DNA of 64,000 bases from Caenorhabditis remanei (lineage: Eukaryota > Nematoda > Chromadorea > Rhabditida > Rhabditidae). The notes below the pieces were generated by a model. It was not told the DNA's origin. It saw only the letters and a program-made list of their open reading frames with translations, and made no database searches. Within the stretch, counting starts at the first letter, position 1; each line of letters starts with the position of its first letter. Shown in pieces: positions 32,413 through 42,800 of this stretch. The DNA lies in NCBI RefSeq assembly GCF_010183535.1, contig NC_071330.1, positions 14,427,717 to 14,491,716 on the forward strand. The letters are read 5' to 3'. The position numbers and the translations under genes were made by a program.

Positions 32413-35400
32413 TCAGAAGTGCTCCTCTATCATTTCCAATATCGCATAGTTTTTGGGAAGTCGGTGGGCGTGGCCATCTGAAAAATTATCTCCAATAATC
32501 ACCCAAAACTACAGTATACCCACCTGGCAACAAAGTGCGTTTTCTGCAGAATGGGCATAAAATGACGTCATCTTCTTCTTTTGGCATCTTTTCAACACAC
32601 CTCTGGCATACTGTATGCCCGCAGGCGGTTAGCATTCTGGGGATTACTGTAGTGGTAGTGTAGCGGAGCATGCAGATGGAGCACTCGAGGGGAGAAGTGC
32701 AGCTGGAAATGGCTAAGCTATGGTTACTGTAGTTAAGACAAAATGATTTAAATATAAAGGTTACTGTAGAAAAGTAGCTATTCAAGGTTTCGAGATATAA
32801 CGCTTTATAGAAAGACGAAACGCAGACAACGAGACACTCTAGCTTCTCTGCGTCTCTTCTCACCTTCAAACGGCTGGAACTCAGCGGGAAGGGGAGATAT
32901 CAAAAAATGGTCAACTAAAAAAATGTAGAGCATGAAAAAGGCTATCTGCTGGTCATAAATTTCAAAATGTGTTAATGGCCTAGAGAACCGAAAAATTGGG
33001 AAAACTATTTCCCAGCTTTGTTACTCACTGTTTGGGCTCATTTTCGTCCTCCATATTAAGATTTGAGTTGTTTCTTTCCACTTTTTCCACTTTTTTGGGT
33101 ACAGTAGTCCGTAAGTACTGTACCCTGGCTACCGTACTCGTCGATACTGTAGTTTTCATTGGTGAGGGTAATCTGAAATTGTTTTTTATTTACGCTCCTT
33201 TTTGTCCGAACTTCCCGATTCAGAGAAATCGATTCCCTTTGTCTAACGGGGACTGTCCCATCCTTTTTCAAAACAATCCAATCCATTAATACTACCAAAC
33301 CTTCTGCGGTACATGGCATAAACATGAGAAAACTATGAATAATTCCAAACGACGCCTTTTGAAAAACTTTAAATTCAGAACAGAAGTATGTGAAGAGTAG
33401 CAAGAGCGCTCCAACGACAAAATGGAAAATTGCAACTATTATTCTCAAAAACTGGGCGGTTCGCTTGGTTTCTGGTTTCATTTTGTAGTCTTCTAGTGGT
33501 AACGAAACGAATAGAAGGAATAGAAGCAGGGCGATGAGACTGCAGGGAAGGGAGTAGGCGAGCAGCTCCTGGAAATATGATTTTCAAAAATAAAAGTTTA
33601 AAACTTACAAAGTTTAAAAAAATCTCACTATTTTGTGTAGTCAAAAATGAAGCTATAGGTTTTCACTATAATTCATATAAAAATTGGATTATATAAGAAA
33701 TTTGGAGATCTTGCTCCTTCATCGGACCATAGGGTTGATGTTTTCGCACGAAAGGTTGTAAGAAAGAGTTTGTCAAAAATCGGTGACACCAGGGTGGAAT
33801 CGAACCACCGTCTACAGATTAAGCCTCCGCAGCACTACCACTGTGCTACCGGTGCGCCCGAAATTCGACTCTCTCTTTCTTTACATTAACCTTATAGAGC
33901 ACAGTCGACGTCCGGCAACGTTCGTTGATTCCTAGACGCGAAGCTCGAGTTTTTGGTTGTTTAGAAGTGTGGAATTCCAGATTTGGTCCTATTGATTATT
34001 TGAAGTATAATTCAGAAAGGTTGGAATCCTCGATTTTAGTGCGTATCGTAGATGTATTCATATAAGAAATTTGGAGATCTTGCTCCTTCATCGGACCATA
34101 GGGTTGATGTTTTCGCACGAAAGGTTGTAAGAAAGAGTTTGTCAAAAATCGGTGACACCAGGGTGGAATCGAACCACCGTCTACAGATTAAGCCTCCGCA
34201 GCACTACCACTGTGCTACCGGTGCGCCCGAAATTCGACTCTCTCTTTCTTTACATTAACCTTATAGAGCACAGTCGACGTCCGGCAACGTTCGTTGATTC
34301 CTAGACGCGAAGCTCGAGTTTTTGGTTGTTTAGAAGTGTGGAATTCCAGATTTGGTCCTATTGATTATTTGAAGTATAATTCAGAAAGGTTGGAATCCTC
34401 GATTTTAGTGCGTATCGTAGATGTATTCATATAAGAAATTTGGAGATCTTGCTCCTTCATCGGACCATAGGGTTGATGTTTTCGCACGAAAGGTTGTAAG
34501 AAAGAGTTTGTCAAAAATCGGTGACACCAGGGTGGAATCGAACCACCGTCTACAGATTAAAAATTGGATTAATAACATTTCTAGTTTGTTGAAAATTTAT
34601 GGTTATATTCATTAGAAAAATTAAAATGTTCTATTTTTCTTTATATTTTTTTGAAACGACATGATTAAATAAATGTGCCGCGGACTCGGTTAGAATGGAT
34701 TTTTGACAAATTTTGCACATTTTGGCACTTTATCCCAGCCCGTAGCACATTAACGAGTAGGCATTCTGCATACATTATATCACAGATATAGAACTAGCAG
34801 AGATCTACATTTTGAAATATTTTCCAGCTCATAATATTGCATTTTAAGGTAATTTTATGTTATTTTTGGCCAAAAAAGTTAGTTTTTTCAGTTTTTTGTC
34901 ATTATTTTCTATTTTAAATTTTAAAATTGCTTTTAAACATACTTTTATGTTCAGATGTGCTTTTTAGTCGAAAAGTGTGTTTTCACTAGTTTTTTAATAG
35001 AAAAGTACAGTTTTAGTTCACTTTCAACTTGAAAACGCCCATTTTTCTTCATTTATTGTTAGTTTCCGTTTTTTTCTATTGTAAAACTCGATTTTCGACT
35101 CTAAATCATCAATTATAGCAGTTTTTCTGTCACTGACATAGTACTGGCCGGATGGCGGATCGTTAATATGCCACAGGCCAAGAAAAAGTGTCAAAACGCA
35201 AAAATGGACAAAAAAAAAACGAATTGCCAACCGGTCTTTTGTAGGTCACAGACATAGAACTCCCAGAGATTTTCATTTTGGTATATTTTTCAGCTCCTAG
35301 AGTTTAGTTTTTAGATTAATCATGCGTACAAATGGGTCAGAAGCGTTTTCAGAAATCAATTTTTTGATTGAAACTCACATTATTCCGATTCCTCATGAGC

Positions 35401-35762
35401 ACTGTCAACGCTTGAGCAGCAACTCCACACAACGCCATTCCTCCATATCCAATTGATAAATTCCTCCGACACTTGTCAATTTCCTCCGTCTTTGTCGTAC
35501 TGTCATAAACCAACAGGAAGATTCGTGGAATAATAGTAACAGATAGTATTGGGACAATTAAAGATTTTGGGGTTTCATATAAAACGACTCCCTCGAAAGT
35601 TCCGCTTCCGATGAGTATCCAAATAGAGAAATAAAATATGATAAGGGCAAAATTTACGATTTGGCCAACTGTTACGATATTTTTGAACTTAAAAATATTC
35701 GGTTCCTTGCCTGAATAGCCATAATTGTATCTGGGAGTAGTATATAATGCAGCATAGTACAT
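32413..35762 (-). CDS. Multi-pass membrane RING-finger protein, one junction out of phase
   Basis: Minus-strand exons 35762-35379 (MYYAALYTTPRYN...), 33568 to about 33194, 33172-33029, 32702-32524 and 32477-32413. Exon 1 has IDKCRRNLSIGYGGMALCG. Exon 2 has ELLAYSLPCSLIALLL through CTAEGLVVLMDWIVLKK. The RING (CSIC...CGHTVCQRC...CPFC) and tail DGHAHRLPKNYAILEMIEEH are clean and join in phase. The linker exon is open in the phase that fits the RING, but every GT donor I find at the end of exon 2 is in phase 0, one base out. So it is either an unseen donor or a frameshift. The next ATG upstream (35933) is possible but adds a low-complexity leader. Intron 1 holds the tRNA-like array. Confidence 0.6.
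33785..33855 (-). tRNA. tRNA-like sequence, CUU in anticodon position
   Basis: A 71-base cloverleaf: acceptor GCACCGG/CTGGTGT with two G-U pairs, D arm GCAC-AGTGGTA-GTGC, T arm GGTGG-TTCGATT-CCACC. The anticodon arm is GCGGA-GGCTTAA-TCTGT, giving CUU (Lys) but with G instead of the invariant U at position 33. Probably a repeat-borne pseudo-tRNA, though its Pol III boxes are intact. Confidence 0.5.
34154..34224 (-). tRNA. tRNA-like sequence, second array copy
   Basis: Identical to the copy at 33785-33855, one 369-base period away. The same caveat applies: G33 in the anticodon loop. Confidence 0.5.
34523..34560 (-). pseudogene. Truncated tRNA-like sequence
   Basis: Third array copy, keeping only the 3' half (T arm and acceptor strand). 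It is cut at the anticodon loop (GTCTACAGATTAA), where the flanking target duplication begins. Confidence 0.8.
34660..35330. repeat. Decayed internal pieces of family X elements
   Basis: Two segments resemble the inside of X elements: 34665-34840 (AATGTGCCGCGGACTCGG, ATATAGAACTAGCAGAGATC) and 35135-35310 (GGCCGGATGGCGGATCG, TTGCCAACCGGTC). Tips and target duplications are gone. The stretch between them (34850-35130) is AT-rich and holds nothing I recognise. Confidence 0.5.
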
Positions 35763-35967
35763 TTTAGTATTAGTGTGTATGTATGTGGAGGAAAGGGGAG
35801 AAGCTTCTGGAGAGGCAAAAGAGGGGGACGGACGACGCAGAGAGAAATAAGAGACGTCATTTTGTTTATTTCTGGAGCCGACTGGAGCCTCCACTATTTC
35901 TTTCAGGGGAGGTCCCTCTCTCTGCTCGTTCATCTCTGGGCTTCTCTACGTCGTAAATTATTTTTAA

Positions 35968-35989
35968 GCTGGCGCGCCGTTGGCGCGTT
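35968..35989 (-). promoter_or_regulatory. GC-rich family promoter motif
   Basis: GCTGGCGCGCCGTTGGCGCG on the plus strand, about 205 bases upstream of the start at 35762 and oriented toward that gene. Only about 95 bases separate it from the end of the next gene at 36084. Confidence 0.5.
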
Positions 35990-36083
35990 ATGAAGCAGAG
36001 TGCAGGAAGAGGAGAATGCGCTTTCTCAAAAAAAACCAGAACTAGAAGAGATTGTGAATACGTTTATTAAATCAAAATATATT

Positions 36084-38150
36084 TTACTTCTCCAAATTAT
36101 GAATGATATCCAGAACGGCATAGTTCTTAGGTAGACGGCTCGGTAGGTTATCTGCAATTTTTAATATATTTTTTTTCTATTTTCAAAATTTCCAGTAACC
36201 TACCCGGCAAACTTGTCGGTTTCCTACAAAACGGGCAGAGTACGAATTCTTGTCTCGGAAGTTTCTGGATACACGCCTGGCATACTGTATGTCCACATCC
36301 TACTAACATTCTGGGGATTACTGTAGTGGTACTGTAGCGAAGCATGCAGATGTTGCATTCGGTGCCGCTGGTGGAGCTGGAGATGGGGTACTGTAGGTTT
36401 TCGCCATCTGTTGTCTCTTCTTCCTCTTCTTCCATGGGTGCTGTAGGTACAATAACCCTAACTAAATGTTGTGATTCTTGATGGACCGCAGTATGGCAAG
36501 GATAAGTTTGAATCCTAAACAAGTCTGAATCGCTAATAGCGGTGTAGCCAAGAGATCTGAAAAATTGGAAATTTGGGTTACTGTAGTTTAGATACTCTAC
36601 TGTACCTGGGTACTGTAGGTACAGTAACCATAGCTATCGGTCGTAGTTCCCATGGAGAGGGAAGTCTGGGTTTTCTTAGGACTTCATACCTGGAAAATGG
36701 CAAATTGGAGTTACTGTAGCGTCAGCTAGGCAACTATAGCTGATCATAACTTACTGGTATCTATTATATCTATCATTCCATGTTCCAGATATACATACAG
36801 TATCCCCCCGATTATTCCTAAACATGAAAACAATCTATTAACCAGTTTTGTTAATTTCTTAACAAACTCACGCGTCATTTTCCTTTTCCAGCGTGATCCA
36901 ACCCACCATAACGACTGCAAACTCGGCACTGCACGCCACATAACATATATCATAAAGAACACAGAATTTCCCAATACTCGTAACCATTTCTTTGCTATAT
37001 TTCAAATTTTCGATTAAAAACCATATACATGCAAGTTGGAATTGAATAACAAGAGTTCTCACAGTTATAGCCCCTTGTTGTGGTATAAAATCAATGACTC
37101 TATATTTTTGGTGATGTCTGAAAATGAATAATGCAGCTAGTAGGAAGTTGGCAAGGGCGCAGATGGCAGAGAAGGCGATCACGTCCTGGAATGGAGTTTT
37201 TTTTTAGATATTCATATTTTTTATTAAATTTAACAGTTTGCACTCTTGATTTTAACATTAAAAACTCAAAAGTTAAAGAAAAACATTTATTTTCAACAAA
37301 AAAGCAATTAACTTTCTAGAAAAATGACTATAAAACACGAAATTCTGCTGATGTCCAATTTTTACATCCAAAAATCGCGATTTTTCGAAAATTTTCGGAT
37401 CTGGCCGAGTGGTTAAGGTGTGGCTCAAAAGGTCAGGGATTCGATCCCCGTGGTGGTCGAAACTTTATGAAATTTGTTTCGTTAGTTTTTTTCAGGTTCT
37501 ACGTACAAAATAACACCGAAATTCATAATTTTCGAGCTTTTTTCACCCCAAAAATCGCGATTTTTCGAAAGTTTTTTGCTTCTTGCCGAGTGGTTAAGGT
37601 ACCTCTCGCTCAAAGGGTCAGGGGTTCGATCCCTGTGGTGGTCAAAACTTTTAGAATATTTTTTTGCTTGTTTTTTTTGGGGTCTACATGTTAAATAACC
37701 TAGTATTCTGGAGTTTTCAAGTTTTTTTTTCAGACGAAAATCACAATTTTACAGAGAGACAACTTTTTCACGAAAGTGATTTATTTTAAATAAAAGACTC
37801 ACCCTAACCCTATCCATCCAAACTATTCTCAGCACCTGTGGCACAATTCCACATACTGCCATTCCAAAATACCCAATAGCCAAATCCCTCCGACACTTTG
37901 TCAACGCCTCCAGCTCGAAACACATATCACAAACCACCAGGTACAATTTCAGACCAAAAATTACAGCGAGAACCGGAAGAACATAAAGAATAGGGTCATG
38001 ATATACCATTGTGTCAGTCCATTGGATATGGGTGTTCTCCGGCGCAACGGATAGTGAATACCATGAAATGAATATGGGGATATGGGTACATTGAAGGAGA
38101 GCAAGTAGGTTTTTGAATTGTTTGAACTGCTTTGGGGACTTGTTGCTCAT
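36084..38150 (-). CDS. Multi-pass membrane RING-finger protein (probable E3 ligase), complete
   Basis: Minus-strand exons 38150-37803, 37185-36872, 36817-36755, 36689-36606, 36556-36204 and 36151-36084; 409 aa, phases agree throughout. Exon 1 (MSNKSPKQFKQFKNLLALL) has LTKCRRDLAIGYFGMAVCG. Exon 2 (DVIAFSAICALANFLLAALF) ends CSAEFAVVMVGWITLEK. This gene keeps the intron in the middle of the membrane part that the 9-13 kb genes lack. Linker and RING are one exon: the former intron is read through as ENLQYPISSS in frame. The RING (CNIC...CGHTVCQAC...CPFC) and the tail NLPSRLPKNYAVLDIIHNLE are intact. Intron 1 carries two antisense SINE-like copies. Confidence 0.82.
37370..37740 (+). repeat. Two SINE-like copies in intron 1
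   Basis: Plus-strand copies with A boxes near 37402 and 37587 and B boxes near 37440 and 37625, antisense in the 36.1-38.2 kb gene. Confidence 0.75.
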
Positions 38151-38334
38151 TTTATAAATAAAAGGGGGTTCGAGGGGAAGCGTCCGCGCAGAGACTTGGG
38201 AGGGAAAAGAAAAAAATTTACGTCATCTCTGCTGGTCTGGACTCTCTAACTATTTTTCTCGCAGAAAATAAGCAGGGAGGTCCCGTCATTCTATTCCCGT
38301 TTTATGTAGTGTCTGCACTCTCTACGTCATTTGT

Positions 38335-38355
38335 CTGGCGCGCCGTCGGCGCGTT
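38335..38355 (-). promoter_or_regulatory. GC-rich family promoter motif
   Basis: CTGGCGCGCCGTCGGCGCGT on the plus strand, about 185 bases upstream of the start at 38150 and pointing toward that gene. It lies 50 bases from the end of the next gene (38406). Confidence 0.5.
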
Positions 38356-38405
38356 TAGAGAAGACTAAGAAGCATGTGAATACATTTATTCTACCAGTAT
38401 ATATT

Positions 38406-41117
38406 TTATTTTTCCAAATTATGAATTATATCCAGGACGGCATAGTTCTTGGGTAGAAGGTTATCTGCAATTAGTCAATAAATATATATAATTAATTTTT
38501 TTTCTATTTTCAAAATTTCCGTTACTTACCAGGCAAACTTGTCGGTTTCCTGCAAAACGGACAGAGTACGAATTCTTGTCTCGGAAGTTTCTGTATACAC
38601 GCCTGGCATACTGTATGTCCACATCCCACCAGGATTCTGGGGATTACTGTAGTGGTACTGTAGCGAAGCATGCAGATGTTGCATTCGGTTCCGCTGGTGG
38701 AGCTGGAGATGGGGTACTGTAGGTTTTCGCTATCTGTTGTCTCATCTTCCTCTTCTTCCATGGGTGCTGTAGGTACAGTAACCCTAACAATATGTTGAAA
38801 TTCTTGATGGTCGGCAGTGTGGTGACGACAAGTTTGATATTCGAACAATTCTGAATCGTTACTCACGAAATTGCCTGTGTCGTCAAGAGATCTGAAAAAT
38901 TGGAGAATTTTTGGTTACTGTAGTTTAGCTAAGCTTATCACAACTCACTCATATCTTTCCGAAGATCTAGAAGGTAGTACGGTATCCACCCAAGGCGACT
39001 GATTGGTGGTGGGTCTGTAGGTTAGCTAGGTTACTGTAGGTTAGGTCACTGTAGGTTTTTTCATAAATTTTGAGTTTTTTGACGTAAAAATCGCGATTTT
39101 CCGAAAGTTTTTGGTTCTGGCCGAGTGGTTAAGGTAACGATGCCTATCGCTCAAAAGCTCGTGGGTTCGATCCCCGTGGTGGTCAAAATTTTGGGACTCT
39201 TTTTTTGCTTGTTTTTTTTGGGTTCTACGTTTCAGAAAACCCCGAAATTCAGAATTTTCGAGTTTTTCACCCGAAAATCGCGATTTTCCAAAACAAATTT
39301 TGATTCTGGCCGAGTGGTTAAGGTAACGATGCCGATCGCTCAAAGGGTCAGGGGTTCAATCCCCACAGTGGTCAAAACTTTAGGAATCTTTTTTTGTTAG
39401 TTTTTTTCGGGTTCTATATGTCAAATAACCCCGAAATTCACAATTTTCGAGCTTTTTTCACCCAAAAATCGCGATTTTTCGAAAATATTGGATTTTGGCC
39501 GAGTGGCTAAGAAGACAATGCCTATCGCTCAAAGGGTCGGGGTGTTCGATCCCCGGGGTGGTCAAAACTTTTTGAATCTTTTTTTGCTTGTTTTTTTTCG
39601 GATTTTACATGTCAAATAACCTATAAATCTGTAGTTTTTGAGCTTTTTTACCCAAAAATCGCAATTTTTTCAAAAATTTTTGGTCCTGGCCGAGTGGTTA
39701 AGGTAACGATGCCTATCGCTCAAAAGCTCGTGGGTTTGATCCCAGGGGTGGTCAAAACTGTTTGAATCTTTTTTTGCTTGTTTTTTTTCGGATTTTACAT
39801 GTCAAATAACCTATAAATCTGTAGTTTTTGAGCTTTTTTACCCAAAAATCGCAATTTTTTCAAAAATTTTTGGTCCTGGCCGAGTGGTTAAAGAGACAAT
39901 GTCTACCGCTCAAAGGGTCGGGGGTTCGATCCCTGTGGTGGTCAAAACTTTAGGAATCTTTTTTTGCTTGTTTTTTTTGGGTTCTACATGTCAATAAACC
40001 TATAAATCTGAAGTTTTTGAGTTTTTTCGAACAAAATTAGCGATTTTTTGAAAATTTTTGGTTCTGCCCAAGTGGTTAAGGGAAAAAGGGTCGGGGTGTT
40101 CGATCCCCGGGGTGGTCAAAACTTTTTGAATCTTTTTTTGCTTGTTTTTTTCGGGTTTTATTGTCGAAATTAAAAAAGTGATACCCGGTGTTTGCGGACT
40201 TAATGCAAAATTATTAAAATTAGCATTAAGTCCGCAAACACCGGGTATCACTTTATTTATTTCGACAATACATGTCAATAAACCTATAAATCCAGAGTTT
40301 AAGGTTACTGTAACTGCAACGGATAAAGACTTACCGATGTGGAGCTGGGTATAACTCCCTCGAAATTGCTACAGACATAAACAAAGCTGATATATTGTCG
40401 TCAGGTCTGAAAATTGATTGCAATTATTCTCTTTATTGATTCAATAATAACTTACAACTCTTCCACCGTGATCCACCCGGCCAAAACCACTGCAAATTCA
40501 GCAGGACACGGAATATAGCAAAACGAATATAAAGCAATCAATATCTCCATGTGTTCTATTTGTTTTTCATTATATTTTCCGCCGCGGATGAAGACCTTTA
40601 CCAATGTTACGGTAACAGTAACGTGCAATAGAATCATAATTATTCGAAGGATCAATGCATATTTCTTTTTTGAATTTCTCGTACCATAGTCATCGTGATG
40701 ATTAAAAACGAATAGCAGAAGAAATAGAAAGTTGCAGACCGCACAGATGGCGGAGAAGGCAAGAACGTCTTTCACGTTTTCCATCAGTATCACTTTCAAC
40801 ACTTGAGGTATTATCCCACAGGTTATCATCCCTCCATATCCAATCGATAAATCCCTCCGACACTTTGTCGATTCCTCCGAATCGAAACACTTATCCCAAG
40901 CCACCAGGAGTAATTTCAAACCGATAATTCCAGCGATTACTCCAGCGAATAGAAAAATACAAAGAATAGGGTGCAAGTATAACAGTGTCCGCGTCCATTG
41001 GTTATCTGGGTCTGGGTCCACGGAGAGACCAATTGACACAAAAAATATAGGGATATGAAATAGTTGAGTCAACAGGAGAACGTCTTTGAAATGTGCCGGA
41101 CGTTCAGCATCGGACAT
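38406..41117 (-). CDS. Six-span membrane RING-finger protein (probable E3 ligase), complete
   Basis: Minus-strand exons 41117-40456, 40406-40335, 39014-38949, 38891-38530 and 38464-38406; 406 aa, phases agree. Exon 1 has six hydrophobic segments, STKCRRDLSIGYGGMITCG and CPAEFAVVLAGWI, and is most like the 9.3-13.3 kb genes. Its linker and RING are fused through SENLQYPISSS exactly as in the 36.1-38.2 kb gene, so the two share a 3' half. RING: CNIC...CGHTVCQAC...CPFC. The tail DNLLPKNYAVLDIIHNLEK is three residues shorter than usual. Intron 3 (39015-40334) is swollen by six SINE-like copies and a MITE. A leader box (GAGCACGGAGGTCCCAG on the plus strand) lies near 41154. Confidence 0.83.
39060..40300 (+). 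repeat. Tandem array of six SINE-like copies
   Basis: A-box positions near 39118, 39308, 39497, 39687 and 39878, with a mutated sixth near 40069: a regular 188-191 base head-to-tail period. The segments 39590-39680 and 39780-39870 are almost identical, showing that part of the array grew by local duplication and not by separate insertion. A TA-flanked MITE splits the last unit. The array is antisense to its host intron. Confidence 0.8.
40161..40268. mobile_element. 108-bp palindromic MITE with TA duplication
   Basis: Tips TTGTCGAAAT/ATTTCGACAA. A near-perfect stem (GTGATACCCGGTGTTTGCGG and its complement) surrounds a short AT loop. TA lies on both sides (40159-40160 and 40269-40270), and removal restores the SINE tail GGGTTTTACATGTCAATAAACC. 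It is the size and form of a Tc1/mariner-mobilised MITE. Confidence 0.88.
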
Positions 41118-42404
41118 TTTTAAAGGAGAGGGGGGAATTGGAGCACACGAAAGAGCACGGAGGTCCCAGTGCTTTGCAGCAAAAAGAAGAGGAAAAGAGA
41201 AAAGGGGAAGGGTGTCTCAGAGGGGGGGGGGACCTACGTCACTTCGTTCATCTCTGCTCGTCTGGGCTCTCCACATTGTAAACTATTTTCTCCGGGATCT
41301 TCATGAGCAGAAACTGATGAGAATTGCTCAAAAAAAGTTGCAAAAGTTTCAATTATTCAAAAATCAAACTCTGCCCGGTGTTTGAAATTCAAATATTTTT
41401 TGAACTTTTTTTTTAAATTAAAAAAATGTGATTAAAAATTGGTTGCTTTTTTGAAACCGTGGTTCAAAAAGTTCAAAAAAGGTTGAAAAATCTAAAAATT
41501 TTGTAATTTTTCGAAAATCTGTATCTTTCTTAGTTGAGGTCCAATTTTAGTGTTTTAGTGTCTATCAGTAGCGCGTAACATGGAAAATATGCAAAAATAA
41601 ATGATTTAAAGATACAGAACTTTCAGTTTTATTTTTCCAGACAAATTCAATATTTTTTCTATAATTTGAGCTAAAAACCACTATTCTACCTCAAAAATCA
41701 AAAAAGTTTTTTTCGAAACTTTCGAAAAATGTTTTTCATAAAACTTGCTATATCTTGACCAGTTTTCAACCGCAATCAGTGATACTAATATTTTCTAACT
41801 CAGCTCGCCAAGACGCTTCGAAAAAGTATAATCATGCCTAGGTTGGGTCCGAAACTACGGTATGCGCCTTTAAACTGGAACAAGGGTACTGTAGTTTTCG
41901 TGGCGGGACCCAATGGGCACCGAAGTTAATCATGATTATACTTATATGAAAGGTCTCGATGAGCTGATTACGAAAATATAGGTTTTGTTAAATTTGGTTG
42001 AAAATTCAAAGAGTTACGGCGGATTTTGGTAAATTTGATGCTTTGTATATTTTCGAAAATCTATACTTCGGTGAGTTTCTGACGGATTTTTGTGATTTTT
42101 GGTTTAAAAGGAACGTCAGGAATTGAATTATTAAAAAATAATTAAATCAGGAAAGTGAACCAGCAAAAATCAAGCAAAAATTAACTATTTTTGAAAAAAT
42201 TCAAAATTCAAAAATCTGTAACTTGATAAGTTTTTGACGGATTGTGTTTTTGAGGTTAAAAAAATGGCTGGAATTTTTTGTTTATCGTGGAAAATGATTA
42301 AAGCAACTTTCGGAGTTTGTTTGACAAAAAATTAGTATTTAAAAAATTTCGTAGTTTTTTTGCAATAACTAGTTTTCAAATTGTTTGAGCCAAAATAGAA
42401 AAAA
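41118..42404. other. Gap with one W repeat, otherwise no gene seen
   Basis: 41120-41380 is the leader region of the 38.4-41.1 kb gene, similar to the leader of the 11.3 kb gene (CCGGAGAAAATAGTTTAC in complement). About 41815-41955 is a quasi-palindromic W repeat (GTATAATCATGCC...GTATGCGCCTTTAAACTGG...CATGATTATAC). The remainder resembles AT-rich intron DNA of the right-hand genes, and I see no exon in it. Confidence 0.5.
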
Positions 42405-42660
42405 TTGCAGTACAGTAGTTTTTATAATTTTCAATTTTTAGAAAATTTTCCAAAATCCAACTCTGTTAAATTTTGCCAGTTTGTATCAATTTTTGGTCAA
42501 AATACTCAACATTTATCCAACTCCCTAAAAAAAAAATACGTTTCATCAACGATTTTCAGCATTGTCTACATGACTCCCGCAAAACGCGCCAAAGGTACGC
42601 CAGCTGCTCTCCAATTTTGTGAAAACTACAATTGATGCATGTGCTCTCTTTTGCTTCTTC
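42405..42660 (+). pseudogene. Orphan copy of a RING-gene promoter
   Basis: Closely resembles the region just upstream of the gene at 46781: TTTTGCCAGTTTG...TCAGCATTGTCTACATG...AAAACGCGCCAAAGGTACGCCAGCTGCT against TTTTGTCAGTTTG...TCAGCGTAGTCTACTAG...GCGCCAAAGGCACGCCAGCTCC (each given in parts). No start exon follows; the unrelated gene on the other strand lies next. It marks a lost plus-strand family member. Confidence 0.55.
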
Positions 42661-42800
42661 CGCCCCTCTCTCACTCTAATTTTTAGCAGGTTTCCCGCCG
42701 ACACATCAGTACGGATTGAGTTATTTTGAGAATTATAATAAAAACAAATTTTTGAAAATCTAGTTTATTCCCAAGTTAACAAATTCAGTAACACCAAATA

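Larger units (their letters stand above)
33693..34560 (-). repeat. Tandem array of a 369-bp tRNA-bearing repeat
   Basis: 2.35 units in tandem; unit starts at 33693, 34062 and 34431 (ATAAGAAATTTGGAGATC), essentially identical. Each full unit carries one tRNA-like sequence on the minus strand. The last unit stops inside the tRNA-like part at its anticodon loop. The whole array is flanked by the repeat TAAAAATTGGATTA (about 33679-33692 and 34558-34571), which looks like a target duplication. It lies in the sense direction in intron 1 of the 32.4-35.8 kb gene. Confidence 0.85.

Noticed and set aside
39060..40300. Functional tRNA-Ser/Leu gene cluster
   Set aside because: A and B boxes are present but acceptor strands do not pair, anticodon arms are non-standard and copies carry long tails; a repeat derived from a tRNA fits better.
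39060..40300. CRISPR array
   Set aside because: Regular 190-base units are full-length repeats without short direct repeats and unique spacers, and the organism is eukaryotic.
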